64,000 nucleotides of DNA from Bacteroidota bacterium (GCA_030706735.1 JAUZNZ010000017.1:1-64000), one strand, 5' to 3'. Counted from the first letter of the stretch, positions 1 through 8,464 are shown. Translations and numbers: made by a program. The notes: a model not told the origin generated them from the letters alone.

Positions 1-1934
1 TAGTTGACGATGGTCGTCCGCTCCTTATGGGCATACCGAAGGCCAACGGAGGTCTCGGCAACCGGCAGCACCTTCAGGGAAATACTGTCAATGGGCTTGT
101 CCTTTAAGGGACTGATGGGATTGTAGCTAAAATCAAATACAGGATCCAATTCCCGGTAGCCGACGTCGGCCAGCAGGCTCCAATCATGGGAAAGATATTG
201 TTCGTGGCTCAATACGAGTTTCTTTACATAGGTATGGGTGAACGGGACCGGCTTGCGCAGGAAAGAGCTGACGACATTGTCTTTGTCCAGTTCCTCATGT
301 TGATCGATGATGTAGTCGTAGTCACTTCCACCCCAAAGGGACGTCTTGGTCCATTTCTTTTCATTCCATACATATTTCACCCCCAATCCGCCCTTGAACT
401 GACGATCCTTCGTGCCATATGCCCCGTAACCATAGACATTAAGGTGATTGCTGATGCCCGACAGGGTCCAGAAGCCGATGCGAACACGGAATCCTTCGAG
501 CGGGTTATGACTGACGAACGATGTGTAAGGTCCGATCCTGAGTTTATCTGCGAAATCCCAATAACCGGAACCGGCAAAGGCAATTAATTTGATTTCCCGC
601 TGGAACCTGTCATTCTCCTTCAGGGAGTCCACCATCCGATAAATGTTCCTTTCATGCGGCGTCAGGGAATCCGGACGATGTTTGATCCAATAATTTTCCG
701 GTTTCTCCAATCCGGACGGGGTTTTATGGGCCATGATGTTGCCCAATACGGCTTCCGGGGTACTGCCACCGAGAACTAATTTATCAAGCACGGTGCTGCT
801 CCTCGTGATCAGATGCACGCTTTGCTTATTTTCCGGCACGGGGATGCCCAACAACGCCAGCCCTGCTTCGAATTTTACTTCGGACGAATACCGGTAAGGC
901 ATATATACCCATTTGCCTGTCGATGAATCAACCACTTGTTTGTATTCCTCGGAATAGTTGATGTCGGTGACAAAATTCATGTTGGCGGTCTTTGTCAGGT
1001 GCATATCCACCGATTCTACCGCGTAGGTACTGTCATTGATCCACAAGGTCCCGACGAAGGATCTTTCATATGCCTGTATGGGAACAAATCGTACCTGCCT
1101 GAGCCGGATCCCATTCTCCGCGATCGTGTCGCCCAGGAAGAAGTTGTAATAGGCAAAGGCTTTGTCGTTTAACGGACTGACGTAGGTTTGATTGAAGACG
1201 GGTATCCAGTTATCATATACCGAGAAGAAGAAATAAAATCTTTCCAGATGTCTGAGTAAATCGTCCGTTTTCAAACCCAAAGACTTTTTGGCCAGGATAT
1301 CTTCTTTTTCGAACCGCGGGGAAAGGGAATGATAATTGTCGGCAAGGGTTTCCGAAAAATAGATGGGTAAAGATTTATCCAGCCTGCTGTCCGAATCCAG
1401 GCCCGAATAGACCGATGCCACCAATCCTTTCAGCCCCTTCCCCTTCATTTTCTTATAGTCCACATTGTCCAGGTCCAGCTCGTTGCGCGAATAACGCTGA
1501 TAGCTGTAGCTATGGAAACGTTCCGGGTCGTTATCAGGCTTGTTTTCTATGACCTTTTCCATCAACGTCTTCCCCGGCCTTTTCCCAATGCTCACCGTGA
1601 CGGATTGAAGGCCTGCCGCGGCATTTTTCATCAGGATCAGCAGGCCGGCGCTATGGCCTTGCCGGAGAAGGACTTTGACCGGTTCGTATCCGACAATGGT
1701 GATCTCGAGGCTGTCGTACCAGACATTGGTTTGAATACTGAAAGAACCGTCTTGTCTGGTCAGGGTGCTGCCGGCGTACCCCAACAAATGTACCGTCGCG
1801 GATTGCAGGGGTTGATGCGTGGTCGAATCGATGACCTTACCGGAGATGAGAAAGGGGCTTTGCGCTTTCAGCACGCAAGGTAAATAGAGCTGTAATATTA
1901 GAAGAACTAATAACTTGGGTAATAGGTAATTCAA
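1..1934 (-). CDS. DUF5686 / carboxypeptidase-like regulatory domain outer-membrane protein (3' end outside window)
   Basis: The reading frame stays open on the minus strand from 1934 to the window edge, about 644 codons. The start is read as TTG at 1934: it opens a clear signal peptide (MNYLLPKLLVLLILQLYLPC, ending LKAQS), and an in-frame TAA lies three codons upstream with no ATG between. Residues about 30-110 form a CarboxypepD_reg-like beta-sandwich (SGKVIDSTTHQPLQSATVHL). Next comes the conserved DUF5686 region with KVIENKPDNDPERFHSYSYQ, and aromatic-rich strands (YGYGAYGTKDRQFKGGLGVKY) typical of an outer-membrane beta-barrel. Family members usually exceed 800 residues, so roughly the last fifth or more is missing. 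The function of the family is not established; an outer-membrane location is inferred. It diverges from the serine hydrolase gene at 2018. Confidence 0.85.
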   Translation of the reverse strand, partial: MNYLLPKLLVLLILQLYLPCVLKAQSPFLISGKVIDSTTHQPLQSATVHLLGYAGSTLTRQDGSFSIQTNVWYDSLEITIVGYEPVKVLLRQGHSAGLLILMKNAAAGLQSVTVSIGKRPGKTLMEKVIENKPDNDPERFHSYSYQRYSRNELDLDNVDYKKMKGKGLKGLVASVYSGLDSDSRLDKSLPIYFSETLADNYHSLSPRFEKEDILAKKSLGLKTDDLLRHLERFYFFFSVYDNWIPVFNQTYVSPLNDKAFAYYNFFLGDTIAENGIRLRQVRFVPIQAYERSFVGTLWINDSTYAVESVDMHLTKTANMNFVTDINYSEEYKQVVDSSTGKWVYMPYRYSSEVKFEAGLALLGIPVPENKQSVHLITRSSTVLDKLVLGGSTPEAVLGNIMAHKTPSGLEKPENYWIKHRPDSLTPHERNIYRMVDSLKENDRFQREIKLIAFAGSGYWDFADKLRIGPYTSFVSHNPLEGFRVRIGFWTLSGISNHLNVYGYGAYGTKDRQFKGGLGVKYVWNEKKWTKTSLWGGSDYDYIIDQHEELDKDNVVSSFLRKPVPFTHTYVKKLVLSHEQYLSHDWSLLADVGYRELDPVFDFSYNPISPLKDKPIDSISLKVLPVAETSVGLRYAHKERTTIVN

Positions 1935-1982
1935 AATAGGTTAGCGCCAGTTCCGCCTCACGCTTTTTGTAAGTTAACCCTT

Positions 1983-2013
1983 TTGGACGGATATTTAGTC
2001 ATTAGTATCTTGT
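1983..2013 (+). promoter_or_regulatory. Bacteroidota-type promoter of the serine hydrolase gene
   Basis: TTG at 1983-1985 and TATCTTGT at 2006-2013 are separated by 20 nt, close to the -33/-7 consensus (TTG, TAnnTTTG). The ATG at 2018 is only 4 nt downstream, which would make the transcript nearly leaderless if this element is used. Confidence 0.45.
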
Positions 2014-2017
2014 AATC

Positions 2018-3274
2018 ATGAATCGTCTGCTACTTATCAGCCTTTTGGCATTTGGAATACTCCCCTGCCCGGCGCAATCCAGAACAGTTCCACAGTCAAC
2101 AAGGACGGCGAAAACGGCCGATTATTTTCCGCCGCGCGGGGAATGGCAGCGCCGCTCCCCTACCTCACTGGGACTGGATTCCATGGCTTTGCAGGAGGCT
2201 ATCCGGTTCGCGCGGGAGAATGACGCGAAGGCGCCACGCGACCAGGCATTGGCCCAGGCGGAGAGCTTCGGACGTGAACCTTTCGATGAGATCATCGGGC
2301 CGATGGCTGTGAGGGGTGAACCGACCGGGCTGATCATCTATAAAGGATATATCGTCGCGGAATGGGGTGAACCGGGGCGGGTGGACATGACGCACAGCGT
2401 AACGAAGAGTTTTTTATCGACGGTGGTCGGCCTTGCGGTGGATCGGGGCCTGATCCATAGTGTCCGGGATACCGTGGCCGCTTATATGGCGCCGATCCAG
2501 GTCTTTGATGCGGGGGGACAAACGACGGCACGAGCGACGGAGCAAACAGAGCACTCGTCGTTCCTCTACCCTTTCGCCAGCGCCCATGACCGAACACTCA
2601 CCTGGGACGTCATGCTGCGCCAGACCAGCGATTGGGAAGGCACGCTCTGGGGCAAACCCGATTGGGCCGACCGCCCGGGCCCGAAGCCGGAGGAATGGAC
2701 CAGCCGTCCACGAAATGCTCCGGGCTCTGTGTGGAAATACAATGACGTACGTGTAAATGCCCTGGCCCTGGCCATCCTCAACGTATGGCGCGAGCCGTTG
2801 CCTGAAGTATTGAAGAAGAATATCATGGACCCGATCGGCGCCTCCAACACCTGGAGATGGTACGGATATCGTAATTCCTGGATCGTGCTGGACGGTCGGG
2901 CCGTGCAGTCGGTTAGCGGCGGTGGTCACTGGGGCGGAGGTCTATTCATTAATGCCTATGACATGGGACGTTTCGGATTGCTGACGCTGCACAGGGGGAT
3001 TTGGGAAGGAAGACAACTGATCTCGGAACAATGGGTCAGCCAGGCACTGACGCCGACGACAGTGGAGCCTACGTATGGGTATATGAACTGGTTTCTTAAC
3101 ACGGATCGCAAATTGCTACCAAGCGCTCCGGCGAGCTCCTTTGTACACCTGGGTAATGGAACGAATATGATCTATGTCGATCCGGAACATCAATTGGTGG
3201 CCGTGGTGCGATGGATCGAGAATAAGTCGATGGATGGGATGGTCAAGCGGGTATTGGACGCGATAAAAAAATGA
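2018..3274 (+). CDS. Secreted serine hydrolase, beta-lactamase/class C (penicillin-binding-like) family
   Basis: The protein has 418 residues with a signal peptide at about 1-20 (MNRLLLISLLAFGILPCPAQ), so it is probably periplasmic. The three active-site elements of the serine beta-lactamase/esterase fold are visible. The nucleophile motif SxxK is S127-V-T-K130 in THSVTKSF. The Tyr motif is Y241-N-D in WKYNDVRVN. A HxG-type third motif sits at HLGNG, 377-381. GGGHWGGGLFINAYDMGRFG is the usual segment before motif three. Substrate cannot be told: family members include esterases, D-amino-acid peptidases and beta-lactamases. There is no neighbouring cell-wall gene. It is convergent with the small lipoprotein gene at 3297. 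Confidence 0.88.
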   Translation: MNRLLLISLLAFGILPCPAQSRTVPQSTRTAKTADYFPPRGEWQRRSPTSLGLDSMALQEAIRFARENDAKAPRDQALAQAESFGREPFDEIIGPMAVRGEPTGLIIYKGYIVAEWGEPGRVDMTHSVTKSFLSTVVGLAVDRGLIHSVRDTVAAYMAPIQVFDAGGQTTARATEQTEHSSFLYPFASAHDRTLTWDVMLRQTSDWEGTLWGKPDWADRPGPKPEEWTSRPRNAPGSVWKYNDVRVNALALAILNVWREPLPEVLKKNIMDPIGASNTWRWYGYRNSWIVLDGRAVQSVSGGGHWGGGLFINAYDMGRFGLLTLHRGIWEGRQLISEQWVSQALTPTTVEPTYGYMNWFLNTDRKLLPSAPASSFVHLGNGTNMIYVDPEHQLVAVVRWIENKSMDGMVKRVLDAIKK

Positions 3275-3296
3275 ATGGTCATTTTCTAACAAAACC

Positions 3297-3764
3297 TCAT
3301 TTCCTCAACTTGAAAACATATTTGATGTAGCCGGAGTCGGTTCCGTTGAATGCCGTTGCGTGCTGATGGCTGAACGAAAAGGTCGTGTCGCTCAGGTATA
3401 GGATACTGCAGGGCATGGCGGGGGTGATGGCTTTCGGATTCGTCAGGGTGAAGCTGCTGTCGGAGGTGACTTCGTAAGTACCGGTGATGCCCAGGTCGGA
3501 CAGAGAATCCGGCACGAGGGATTCCAACCAGGTCTTGTCTGCATTGAATTGATAAAAGTAATAAGGTTGACCGGGATAAATTTGTACGCCGTTATTGCGC
3601 AGTCCGGCGGAATCATAAGCGTAGGTCGTGACGTTGATGATGGTCCATTTTCCCACGATGCTGGGTTTGCCGGGAAAGGGGTTGGGCGCCGGCGAGGCGT
3701 GCCGGGTGCAAGCAGCTAAAGAAATAGCTAAAAGAAGGAAGCAAGTATAAATTTTTGTCATCAT
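3297..3764 (-). CDS. Small secreted lipoprotein, lipocalin-like hypothetical
   Basis: The protein has 155 residues. The N-terminus MMTKIYTCFLLLAISLAACT is a lipoprotein signal with lipobox LAAC, so Cys19 is the likely lipidated residue; either of the two adjacent Met codons could start it. The rest alternates short beta strands with a GKWTIINVTTYAYDS start and a GTYEVTSDSSFTLTN centre. This resembles the lipocalin-like proteins of Bacteroidota, which open with a GKW motif and end in a long strand. No catalytic motif is seen and ligand and function are unknown. It lies downstream of the beta-propeller operon with a 65-nt gap and may be its last member or stand alone. Confidence 0.7.
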   Translation of the reverse strand: MMTKIYTCFLLLAISLAACTRHASPAPNPFPGKPSIVGKWTIINVTTYAYDSAGLRNNGVQIYPGQPYYFYQFNADKTWLESLVPDSLSDLGITGTYEVTSDSSFTLTNPKAITPAMPCSILYLSDTTFSFSHQHATAFNGTDSGYIKYVFKLRK

Positions 3765-3829
3765 GTTTTCGTGTTATGGGCGACGGGGAGTCGGACATTT
3801 GACACGAAATGTGTGCCAAACGTTGCTTT

Positions 3830-5209
3830 TTAAAAGGGGTGCTTCAATTTCATCGCGTATAGGCAACTGTCGCCACTGCCGAAATACAGCACCCCGCCAG
3901 AGATGACCGGGCTGGAAAGGATCGGACCCAGGGTGTATAATCTGTTCATCCCGGCAACGGTCGAGGCGTAGTAGGACAGGTCCATGCCGGGGACGAGCCA
4001 GGCAAAGTCGATCTTCCCATTTTTCAGGACGGTTGAGGCATGCTCCAAGCGACCGGGCGTCGAAAAGCTATCTACGACGCGACCTGCCGCTGTGATGTCG
4101 GCAGCAAAGAGCCGGCCCGTGAAGTCACCGAAATAGGCATTATGGCCGGCAAGGCTTGGGGAGGAATACACGTAGCCGCTGGCCTGGACCTGATACAGCT
4201 CCTTCCCTGTCGCGGCATTCAGCGCGATCATCCGGTAGGTGTCGGACGTGCCGAGGTAGAGGGTATCCTGTCTGACGGCCGCCGTGGTCAGGATCCAGGA
4301 ATTGTTGGCCGGGTATTTCCAGGCCATTTTGCCGGTTTCTGCATCGAGCGCATAGAAATACCCATCGCGGGACCCGAAATAGATCTTTCCATCGGAGGCT
4401 GTTGCCGATGATTGGATGCCTTCCAGCAGATGCTGGGCCGTATCGCGACCTGTTTCGAATTTCCATTTTTCCGCACCGGTGGCGGCATCGAGGGCATAAA
4501 GGTTTCGGTCCCAACTGCCGATATACAGTTTCCCGCGATAAAGGGCCGGACTGGTATGCACGATGCCCTGTGTCTGAAATTTCCAAACGAGTCGCCCGTC
4601 GCCCGCGTGCAGTGCGTAGACATTCCCATCGCCGCTCCCGAAATAGACGATCCCGCCTGCCTCGTCGATGGCCGGTGAGGAGAGGAAGAAATCGAAGGGG
4701 TCGTCCATATATTCCGACCGGGGCTGCATCGTCCAAAGACCCTTTGCCCCCACCCTCTTTTCGCCTCCTGTTTGGAATTTCCATTTGAGCCTGCCCGTTA
4801 TGACATCCACCCCGTAAAAAGTTCCGTCATAGCTTAGGAAAAAGACCATGTCGTCAAAGACGGCCGGTGAGGAAGGGATGGGGCCGCCTGTCGGGAAGGT
4901 CCAGGCAATCCGCCCTCCTGCGAGGTCCACAGCAATTAGACGGCCCTCTTCGCTGCCGACAAATAGACGGCCCTTCGAGATCGCCGGCGAGCCGAAGATC
5001 TTGCCGCCCGTATGGATCCGCCAAACCAGCGTGTCGAAGAGTCCGCCGGCTTCGGAAGCATAGTCGCCGGTATGTTCTTTGTTTGCCCGAAAGGACAATG
5101 AAGAAGATACCACGTCGTGGCTTTTGCCTGGCGTGCAGGCGGGCATCATGCCAGCGGCCATCACGCAAGCGGACAGGAGGACAAGGGTCGATGTTGCAGA
5201 CTGGGGCAT
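3830..5209 (-). CDS. PQQ-like beta-propeller repeat lipoprotein
   Basis: The protein has 459 residues. A lipoprotein-type signal ends at MPAC, Cys25. At least six repeats follow with the PQQ/BamB-type blade signature, for example DLAGGRIAWTFPTGG, DVITGRLKWKFQTGG, HAGDGRLVWKFQTQG, DAATGAEKWKFETG and DAETGKMAWKYPA. Each repeat pairs a LYxGSxDxxLYALDA strand with xGxxxWKF. No dehydrogenase catalytic Asp/Glu loop is recognisable, so this is more likely a binding or scaffold propeller than a PQQ enzyme. It is the last of four tightly spaced minus-strand genes (22 nt after the cytochrome gene), which suggests a role near periplasmic electron transfer. That role is inference from position. Confidence 0.85.
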   Translation of the reverse strand: MPQSATSTLVLLSACVMAAGMMPACTPGKSHDVVSSSLSFRANKEHTGDYASEAGGLFDTLVWRIHTGGKIFGSPAISKGRLFVGSEEGRLIAVDLAGGRIAWTFPTGGPIPSSPAVFDDMVFFLSYDGTFYGVDVITGRLKWKFQTGGEKRVGAKGLWTMQPRSEYMDDPFDFFLSSPAIDEAGGIVYFGSGDGNVYALHAGDGRLVWKFQTQGIVHTSPALYRGKLYIGSWDRNLYALDAATGAEKWKFETGRDTAQHLLEGIQSSATASDGKIYFGSRDGYFYALDAETGKMAWKYPANNSWILTTAAVRQDTLYLGTSDTYRMIALNAATGKELYQVQASGYVYSSPSLAGHNAYFGDFTGRLFAADITAAGRVVDSFSTPGRLEHASTVLKNGKIDFAWLVPGMDLSYYASTVAGMNRLYTLGPILSSPVISGGVLYFGSGDSCLYAMKLKHPF

Positions 5210-5231
5210 AGCCCGCGAAGATAATAAAATG

Positions 5232-5660
5232 TTACTGGCCCGCGCCAGTATCGGGATGAGGCAGACCCCGGTGACAGGTCGTGCAGGTCACTGCCAGGGC
5301 CGGGTCACCGATCATGGGCTTGTGCACCTGGAAGTATTTCTTGTCGAGCCCCAGGGTCATTTTGATCATCATGCGCGCGATATTCTTTTCGGATTTGGCG
5401 TCACTGGCATAGTCGAGGCTATGCGAGCCCGGTTTCTCGGCGTGGCAGAATCCGCAGCCGACGCCCAAGCCTTCATTGAATTCGTCGACCATGATCCGTT
5501 GCAGGTCTTTTGACGTGATATTGCGCGGCAAGACTTTCAGGTTATGGTATTCGGAAGGCGGCGCGTCGGTGGGGCCAGCTTGCGAGCGAATGGCTCCTGC
5601 GCAGCAGGCGATGAGGGCCCCCGATACCAGGACGGCACGAAAAACAAGAGGTAGTTTCAT
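5232..5660 (-). CDS. Diheme c-type cytochrome, photosynthetic reaction-centre cytochrome c subunit-like family
   Basis: The protein has 142 residues with a hydrophobic export signal at about 1-24. There are two heme-attachment motifs, CGFCH (69-73) and CTTCH (126-130). Each has an upstream helix with Met that could supply the axial ligand (LQRIMVDEFNEGLGVGCGF and ARMMIKM). This helix-Met-CxxCH layout is that of the reaction-centre cytochrome c family (CytoC_RC), which in non-phototrophic Bacteroidota occurs as short periplasmic cytochromes of unknown partner. The ATG overlaps the stop of the upstream YceI gene by 4 nt, indicating translational coupling. The role is inferred to be periplasmic electron carriage. 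Confidence 0.88.
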   Translation of the reverse strand: MKLPLVFRAVLVSGALIACCAGAIRSQAGPTDAPPSEYHNLKVLPRNITSKDLQRIMVDEFNEGLGVGCGFCHAEKPGSHSLDYASDAKSEKNIARMMIKMTLGLDKKYFQVHKPMIGDPALAVTCTTCHRGLPHPDTGAGQ

Positions 5661-6184
5661 TTGGCCACGACATTTAAATTGACTTCCAGTTTGTCAGAAA
5701 TGGTGCTTGCCCCGCCGACATTGAAATCCCGCCGGTTGATGGGGAGGTCTCCTTTGAAAACATAGCCGCCTCCCGGAGAAGGATCTGCTGTGAACGGGAA
5801 TGAAACGGGACGGATGACGTTCTTGATCGTCAGCTTGCCCGTAAACGTGAATCCGCGTCCGGACGTCGTGATCTTATCGGATACCAGCCGGATCCGGGGA
5901 AATTTCGTGACGTCGAAATAGTCTTCGTTCCGCAAATGACTGTCCCGCCAGCTATTTTCCGTGTTTACCGTGGCCGCGTCGACACTGACATCGAAGCTGG
6001 CGGTCTCCGGGTGCGCGGGATCGAAAGATATGTCGCCGGAAAGCCCGGTGAAGCTGCCACTCACCGAAAATCCGAAGTTCTTTATCTTGAATTGGACCTG
6101 AGATTGTTTATCTAAGGGTTTGTATTGAGCGAACGAAGGGTCGCGGACAAATAGGGGCAGGATGAGCAGGGCTATTCTTTTCAT
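5657..6184 (-). CDS. YceI family periplasmic protein
   Basis: The protein has 175 residues with a signal peptide (MKRIALLILPLFVRDPSFAQ). The YceI lipocalin-like barrel is recognisable by VQFKIKNFGFSVSGSFTGLSG, the central SFDVSVDAATVNTENSWRDS and the FDVTKFPRI segment. It ends FNVGGASTISDKLEVNLNVVA. YceI proteins bind polyisoprenoids and isoprenoid quinones in a hydrophobic pocket. It is coupled to the diheme cytochrome gene (4-nt overlap) and preceded by the metallophosphoesterase gene (18-nt gap), so quinone or isoprenoid handling next to a cytochrome is a reasonable but untested idea. A paralogue of nearly identical layout lies at 15296-15859. Confidence 0.92.
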   Translation of the reverse strand: MKRIALLILPLFVRDPSFAQYKPLDKQSQVQFKIKNFGFSVSGSFTGLSGDISFDPAHPETASFDVSVDAATVNTENSWRDSHLRNEDYFDVTKFPRIRLVSDKITTSGRGFTFTGKLTIKNVIRPVSFPFTADPSPGGGYVFKGDLPINRRDFNVGGASTISDKLEVNLNVVAK

Positions 6185-6202
6185 TGTGATGACGGGCTTG
6201 TG

Positions 6203-7237
6203 TTATTGGGGGTTATCGGCCAGGACGCTGTCGGTGATGGCCAGTGAATGCTTATGTTCCACGTAGTTTACCGTGGTGAGCCCGAGCAGGCTGCGAAGCT
6301 TTTCGGCCGGAACCTTCATCGGGCCGGGTGCAGGTGCTGTGCCGGGTTGCGGTTGGGGAAATGCCGTGGAGCAAGCCGTGTGAAAGGTCATATTTCCCTC
6401 CACCTTGAGCATGGTCTGATGGATGTGACCGTTCAACACCGATACCGATCCGAAGCGTTTCAGCAGGCTCAGGGCCTGTTCACTGTCCCTGGTGCCCCAG
6501 CCCCATTGGGGGTAGATGGCCCACAACGGAATGTGAGCGAAAACGACGACGGGGGTGCTTGAGGAAAGGCTTTTAACGTCGTCAGCCAGCCATTTCAGTT
6601 GTTCGTTGCCGAGTTGACCGAGTCCCCCTTCGGAGGTTTCCACGACGTTTACCAGGCCGATGAAATGCACTCCACCTGAGTCGAAGCTATACCAGCCCGA
6701 ACCCTTCGTCCCCTTGCCATACCGGTCGAGATATTGTTTGCCGCCGTCATTGAGGACGTCGTGCTCGCCGGGAACGTAGAATATCTTTTCGGTCTTTATG
6801 CTTTTTAGGGACTGATCGAGCGTATCGAACTCGTCCGCCTGGGCCAGGTGCGAGAGGTCGCCGGTATGCAGCACGAACGAAGGGGCAACGGGCATGGCAT
6901 TGATCTTTCCGATCGCGGCTTGCAGCGTGGACAACACGTCCGGGTTAGCTGCCTTATTGAACCCAATGTGGCTATCGCTGATCTGAACCCAGCTGAAGTC
7001 GGCCTTCGGCAGGACGAGACCTTCTTTCAAACCGCCTGTCTTGCGATCGATCAACTGGCTCATGCCGAAAGAACGCGTGATCCCGCCGGACATCATCCAA
7101 AGCACGCCGGTACCCGCCCAGGCCATGCATTTAATGAACCCCGCTCTATCGATGCCGTCTCCGCCGTCCATATTGTCCTTGCTGTGGTCGTTGCTGTGGT
7201 GGTCGCCACTCTGGTTGATGATCTTCTTGCTTTCCAT
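6203..7237 (-). CDS. Calcineurin-like metallophosphoesterase
   Basis: The likely start is the ATG at 7237 (MESKKIINQSG), 344 residues; an in-frame ATG 12 codons upstream adds only a weak extension. The N-terminus is His/Asp-rich, followed by a hydrophobic stretch at about 38-52 that may be a signal anchor. Metallophosphoesterase metal ligands are in order: D88-x-H90 (ISDSHIG), D127 (HTGDLSH), GEHD 157-160, FAHIPLW, and NGHIHQ near the C-terminus. In the GNHD box Asn is replaced by Glu, an unusual choice that may alter metal site chemistry. It heads the operon running through YceI, cytochrome c and the propeller protein. The substrate is unknown. Confidence 0.87.
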   Translation of the reverse strand: MESKKIINQSGDHHSNDHSKDNMDGGDGIDRAGFIKCMAWAGTGVLWMMSGGITRSFGMSQLIDRKTGGLKEGLVLPKADFSWVQISDSHIGFNKAANPDVLSTLQAAIGKINAMPVAPSFVLHTGDLSHLAQADEFDTLDQSLKSIKTEKIFYVPGEHDVLNDGGKQYLDRYGKGTKGSGWYSFDSGGVHFIGLVNVVETSEGGLGQLGNEQLKWLADDVKSLSSSTPVVVFAHIPLWAIYPQWGWGTRDSEQALSLLKRFGSVSVLNGHIHQTMLKVEGNMTFHTACSTAFPQPQPGTAPAPGPMKVPAEKLRSLLGLTTVNYVEHKHSLAITDSVLADNPQ

Positions 7238-7361
7238 GATGAATGATTTTGGTAAAAAACAATTGTCAGGCAAAAAAAGGCCATTGCCGAAGCGGGAGGA
7301 AATCTTTTACATCAAGCAAGACGAATCCTTGATATTCGCCGGGATGGATGATCAAGAATAA

Positions 7362-7385
7362 GCGGTGGTTCATGTAAACCGCCGC
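7362..7385. promoter_or_regulatory. Inverted repeat between divergent genes
   Basis: A 9-bp inverted repeat, GCGGTGGTT and AACCGCCGC with one G-T mismatch, encloses a 6-nt loop in the spacer between the metallophosphoesterase operon and the sensor kinase. It has no T-run, so it may be an operator or mRNA hairpin rather than a terminator. Confidence 0.3.
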
Positions 7386-7408
7386 ATTACCGCCCGATAA
7401 GAGATTAG

Positions 7409-7522
7409 TTTTATGGGATCAAACACCCGATCTGGAGACATATCGCCCTGTGGGCCGCGCTGTATCTTTTCTGGATAGCCGTTTTTCAACGCCATGCCTT
7501 CACGGTCAGCAGGACGCTGACC
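7409..7522 (+). other. Coding-like extension of the sensor kinase lacking a start codon
   Basis: In the frame of the downstream kinase, codons after the TAG at 7406-7408 read YGIKHPIWRHIALWAALYLF and continue into the first transmembrane helix, as homologous kinases do. No ATG, GTG or TTG is available in this frame before 7523. An ATG at 7413 lies in the wrong frame and runs into a stop about 20 codons on. One extra G in the run of three after that ATG would give MGIKHPIW in frame. Confidence 0.6.
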
Positions 7523-8464
7523 GTGCAATTCTGCTATCTGCTGTTTATCGCCGCCAATTATTATCTGCACCGTCTCGTCAGCATTCCCAAACTGTTGTAC
7601 CGGAAACGTTACGTTCTTTTCGCAGCTTTTGTCCTGGGGGGAATCGTCACAAGCGCCGTTCTGCGCAGCCTCCTGGTCATCTACCTGAACGGGCACGTCT
7701 ACCATTCGCCGTCCTCGCCCGCCTTTGCCCCGGTCTTCGGCGATTCCGTCCTGAACTTATCGATTTGGGTGACCGGTCTGATCGCCGTTCATTTGCTGAT
7801 CGAAAAGATCCGGTTCCAACGATACATCGATGCGGTCGAAAGGGAAAAGACGAAAAATGAGCTGGATTTTCTCAAGGCGCAATTCAACCCCCACTTCCTA
7901 TTCAATTCGATCAACTCGATATATGGTCACATCGATAAGGGCAATGGAAGGGCAAGGAATATGTTGCTGACCTTTTCGGATATGCTGCGCTATCAACTTT
8001 ACGAGTGCAATGCCGATGCGATCCCTATTGAAAAAGAGATCAATTATATCCGGAACTATGTCGCCATCCAGCAGACCAGGCAGGAGGAGGATCTTGTTGT
8101 CCGGCTGCATATCGGAGGGGATGTGCGGGGATTTTTCATCGCCCCCCTGTTGTTCACCAGCTTCATCGAGAATGCGTTCAAATTCGTCGGTAAAAAGGAG
8201 AGCGGAGAGAATTTTGTCGAGATCTGCCTGGAGAAGGCGCCCGGCGAGTTGCGATTCCGGATAACCAACAGCATGGAAAGGCAGCATGTCGCTCCCTCCC
8301 CTCCCAGCCTGACCCGGCAGGGTATCGGGATCGCCAATGTCCGACGCAGGTTGGAATTGCTTTACCCGGGACGCCATGACCTACGGGTCCGCGCCCGCGA
8401 AGACTCCTTCGAGGTATCGCTGGATATTAAGATCGAAGCGGCAGCGTGTTCTCCCGATCAGTGA
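7523..8464 (+). CDS. LytS-type sensor histidine kinase (His_kinase family), N-terminus uncertain
   Basis: From the GTG at 7523 it has 313 residues, but coding evidence continues about 38 codons upstream without a usable start. Transmembrane helices occupy the first about 100 residues. A short coiled-coil linker (IEKIRFQRYIDAVEREKTKN) leads to the His_kinase signature FNPHFLFNSINSIYGH, whose His is the phosphoacceptor. The ATPase part has the N box (SFIENAFKFVG) and G2 box (GIGIANVRRRLELLYP). Such kinases normally pair with a LytTR response regulator; none is adjacent, so this is an orphan here. The 3' end overlaps the convergent TPR gene by 7 nt. The missing start could be a sequencing deletion or real inactivation. 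Confidence 0.85.
   Translation: MQFCYLLFIAANYYLHRLVSIPKLLYRKRYVLFAAFVLGGIVTSAVLRSLLVIYLNGHVYHSPSSPAFAPVFGDSVLNLSIWVTGLIAVHLLIEKIRFQRYIDAVEREKTKNELDFLKAQFNPHFLFNSINSIYGHIDKGNGRARNMLLTFSDMLRYQLYECNADAIPIEKEINYIRNYVAIQQTRQEEDLVVRLHIGGDVRGFFIAPLLFTSFIENAFKFVGKKESGENFVEICLEKAPGELRFRITNSMERQHVAPSPPSLTRQGIGIANVRRRLELLYPGRHDLRVRAREDSFEVSLDIKIEAAACSPDQ

Noticed and set aside
5232-5660. Evidence for phototrophy from the reaction-centre-type cytochrome
   Set aside because: This family is widespread in non-phototrophic Bacteroidota, and no reaction-centre or pigment genes are in the window.
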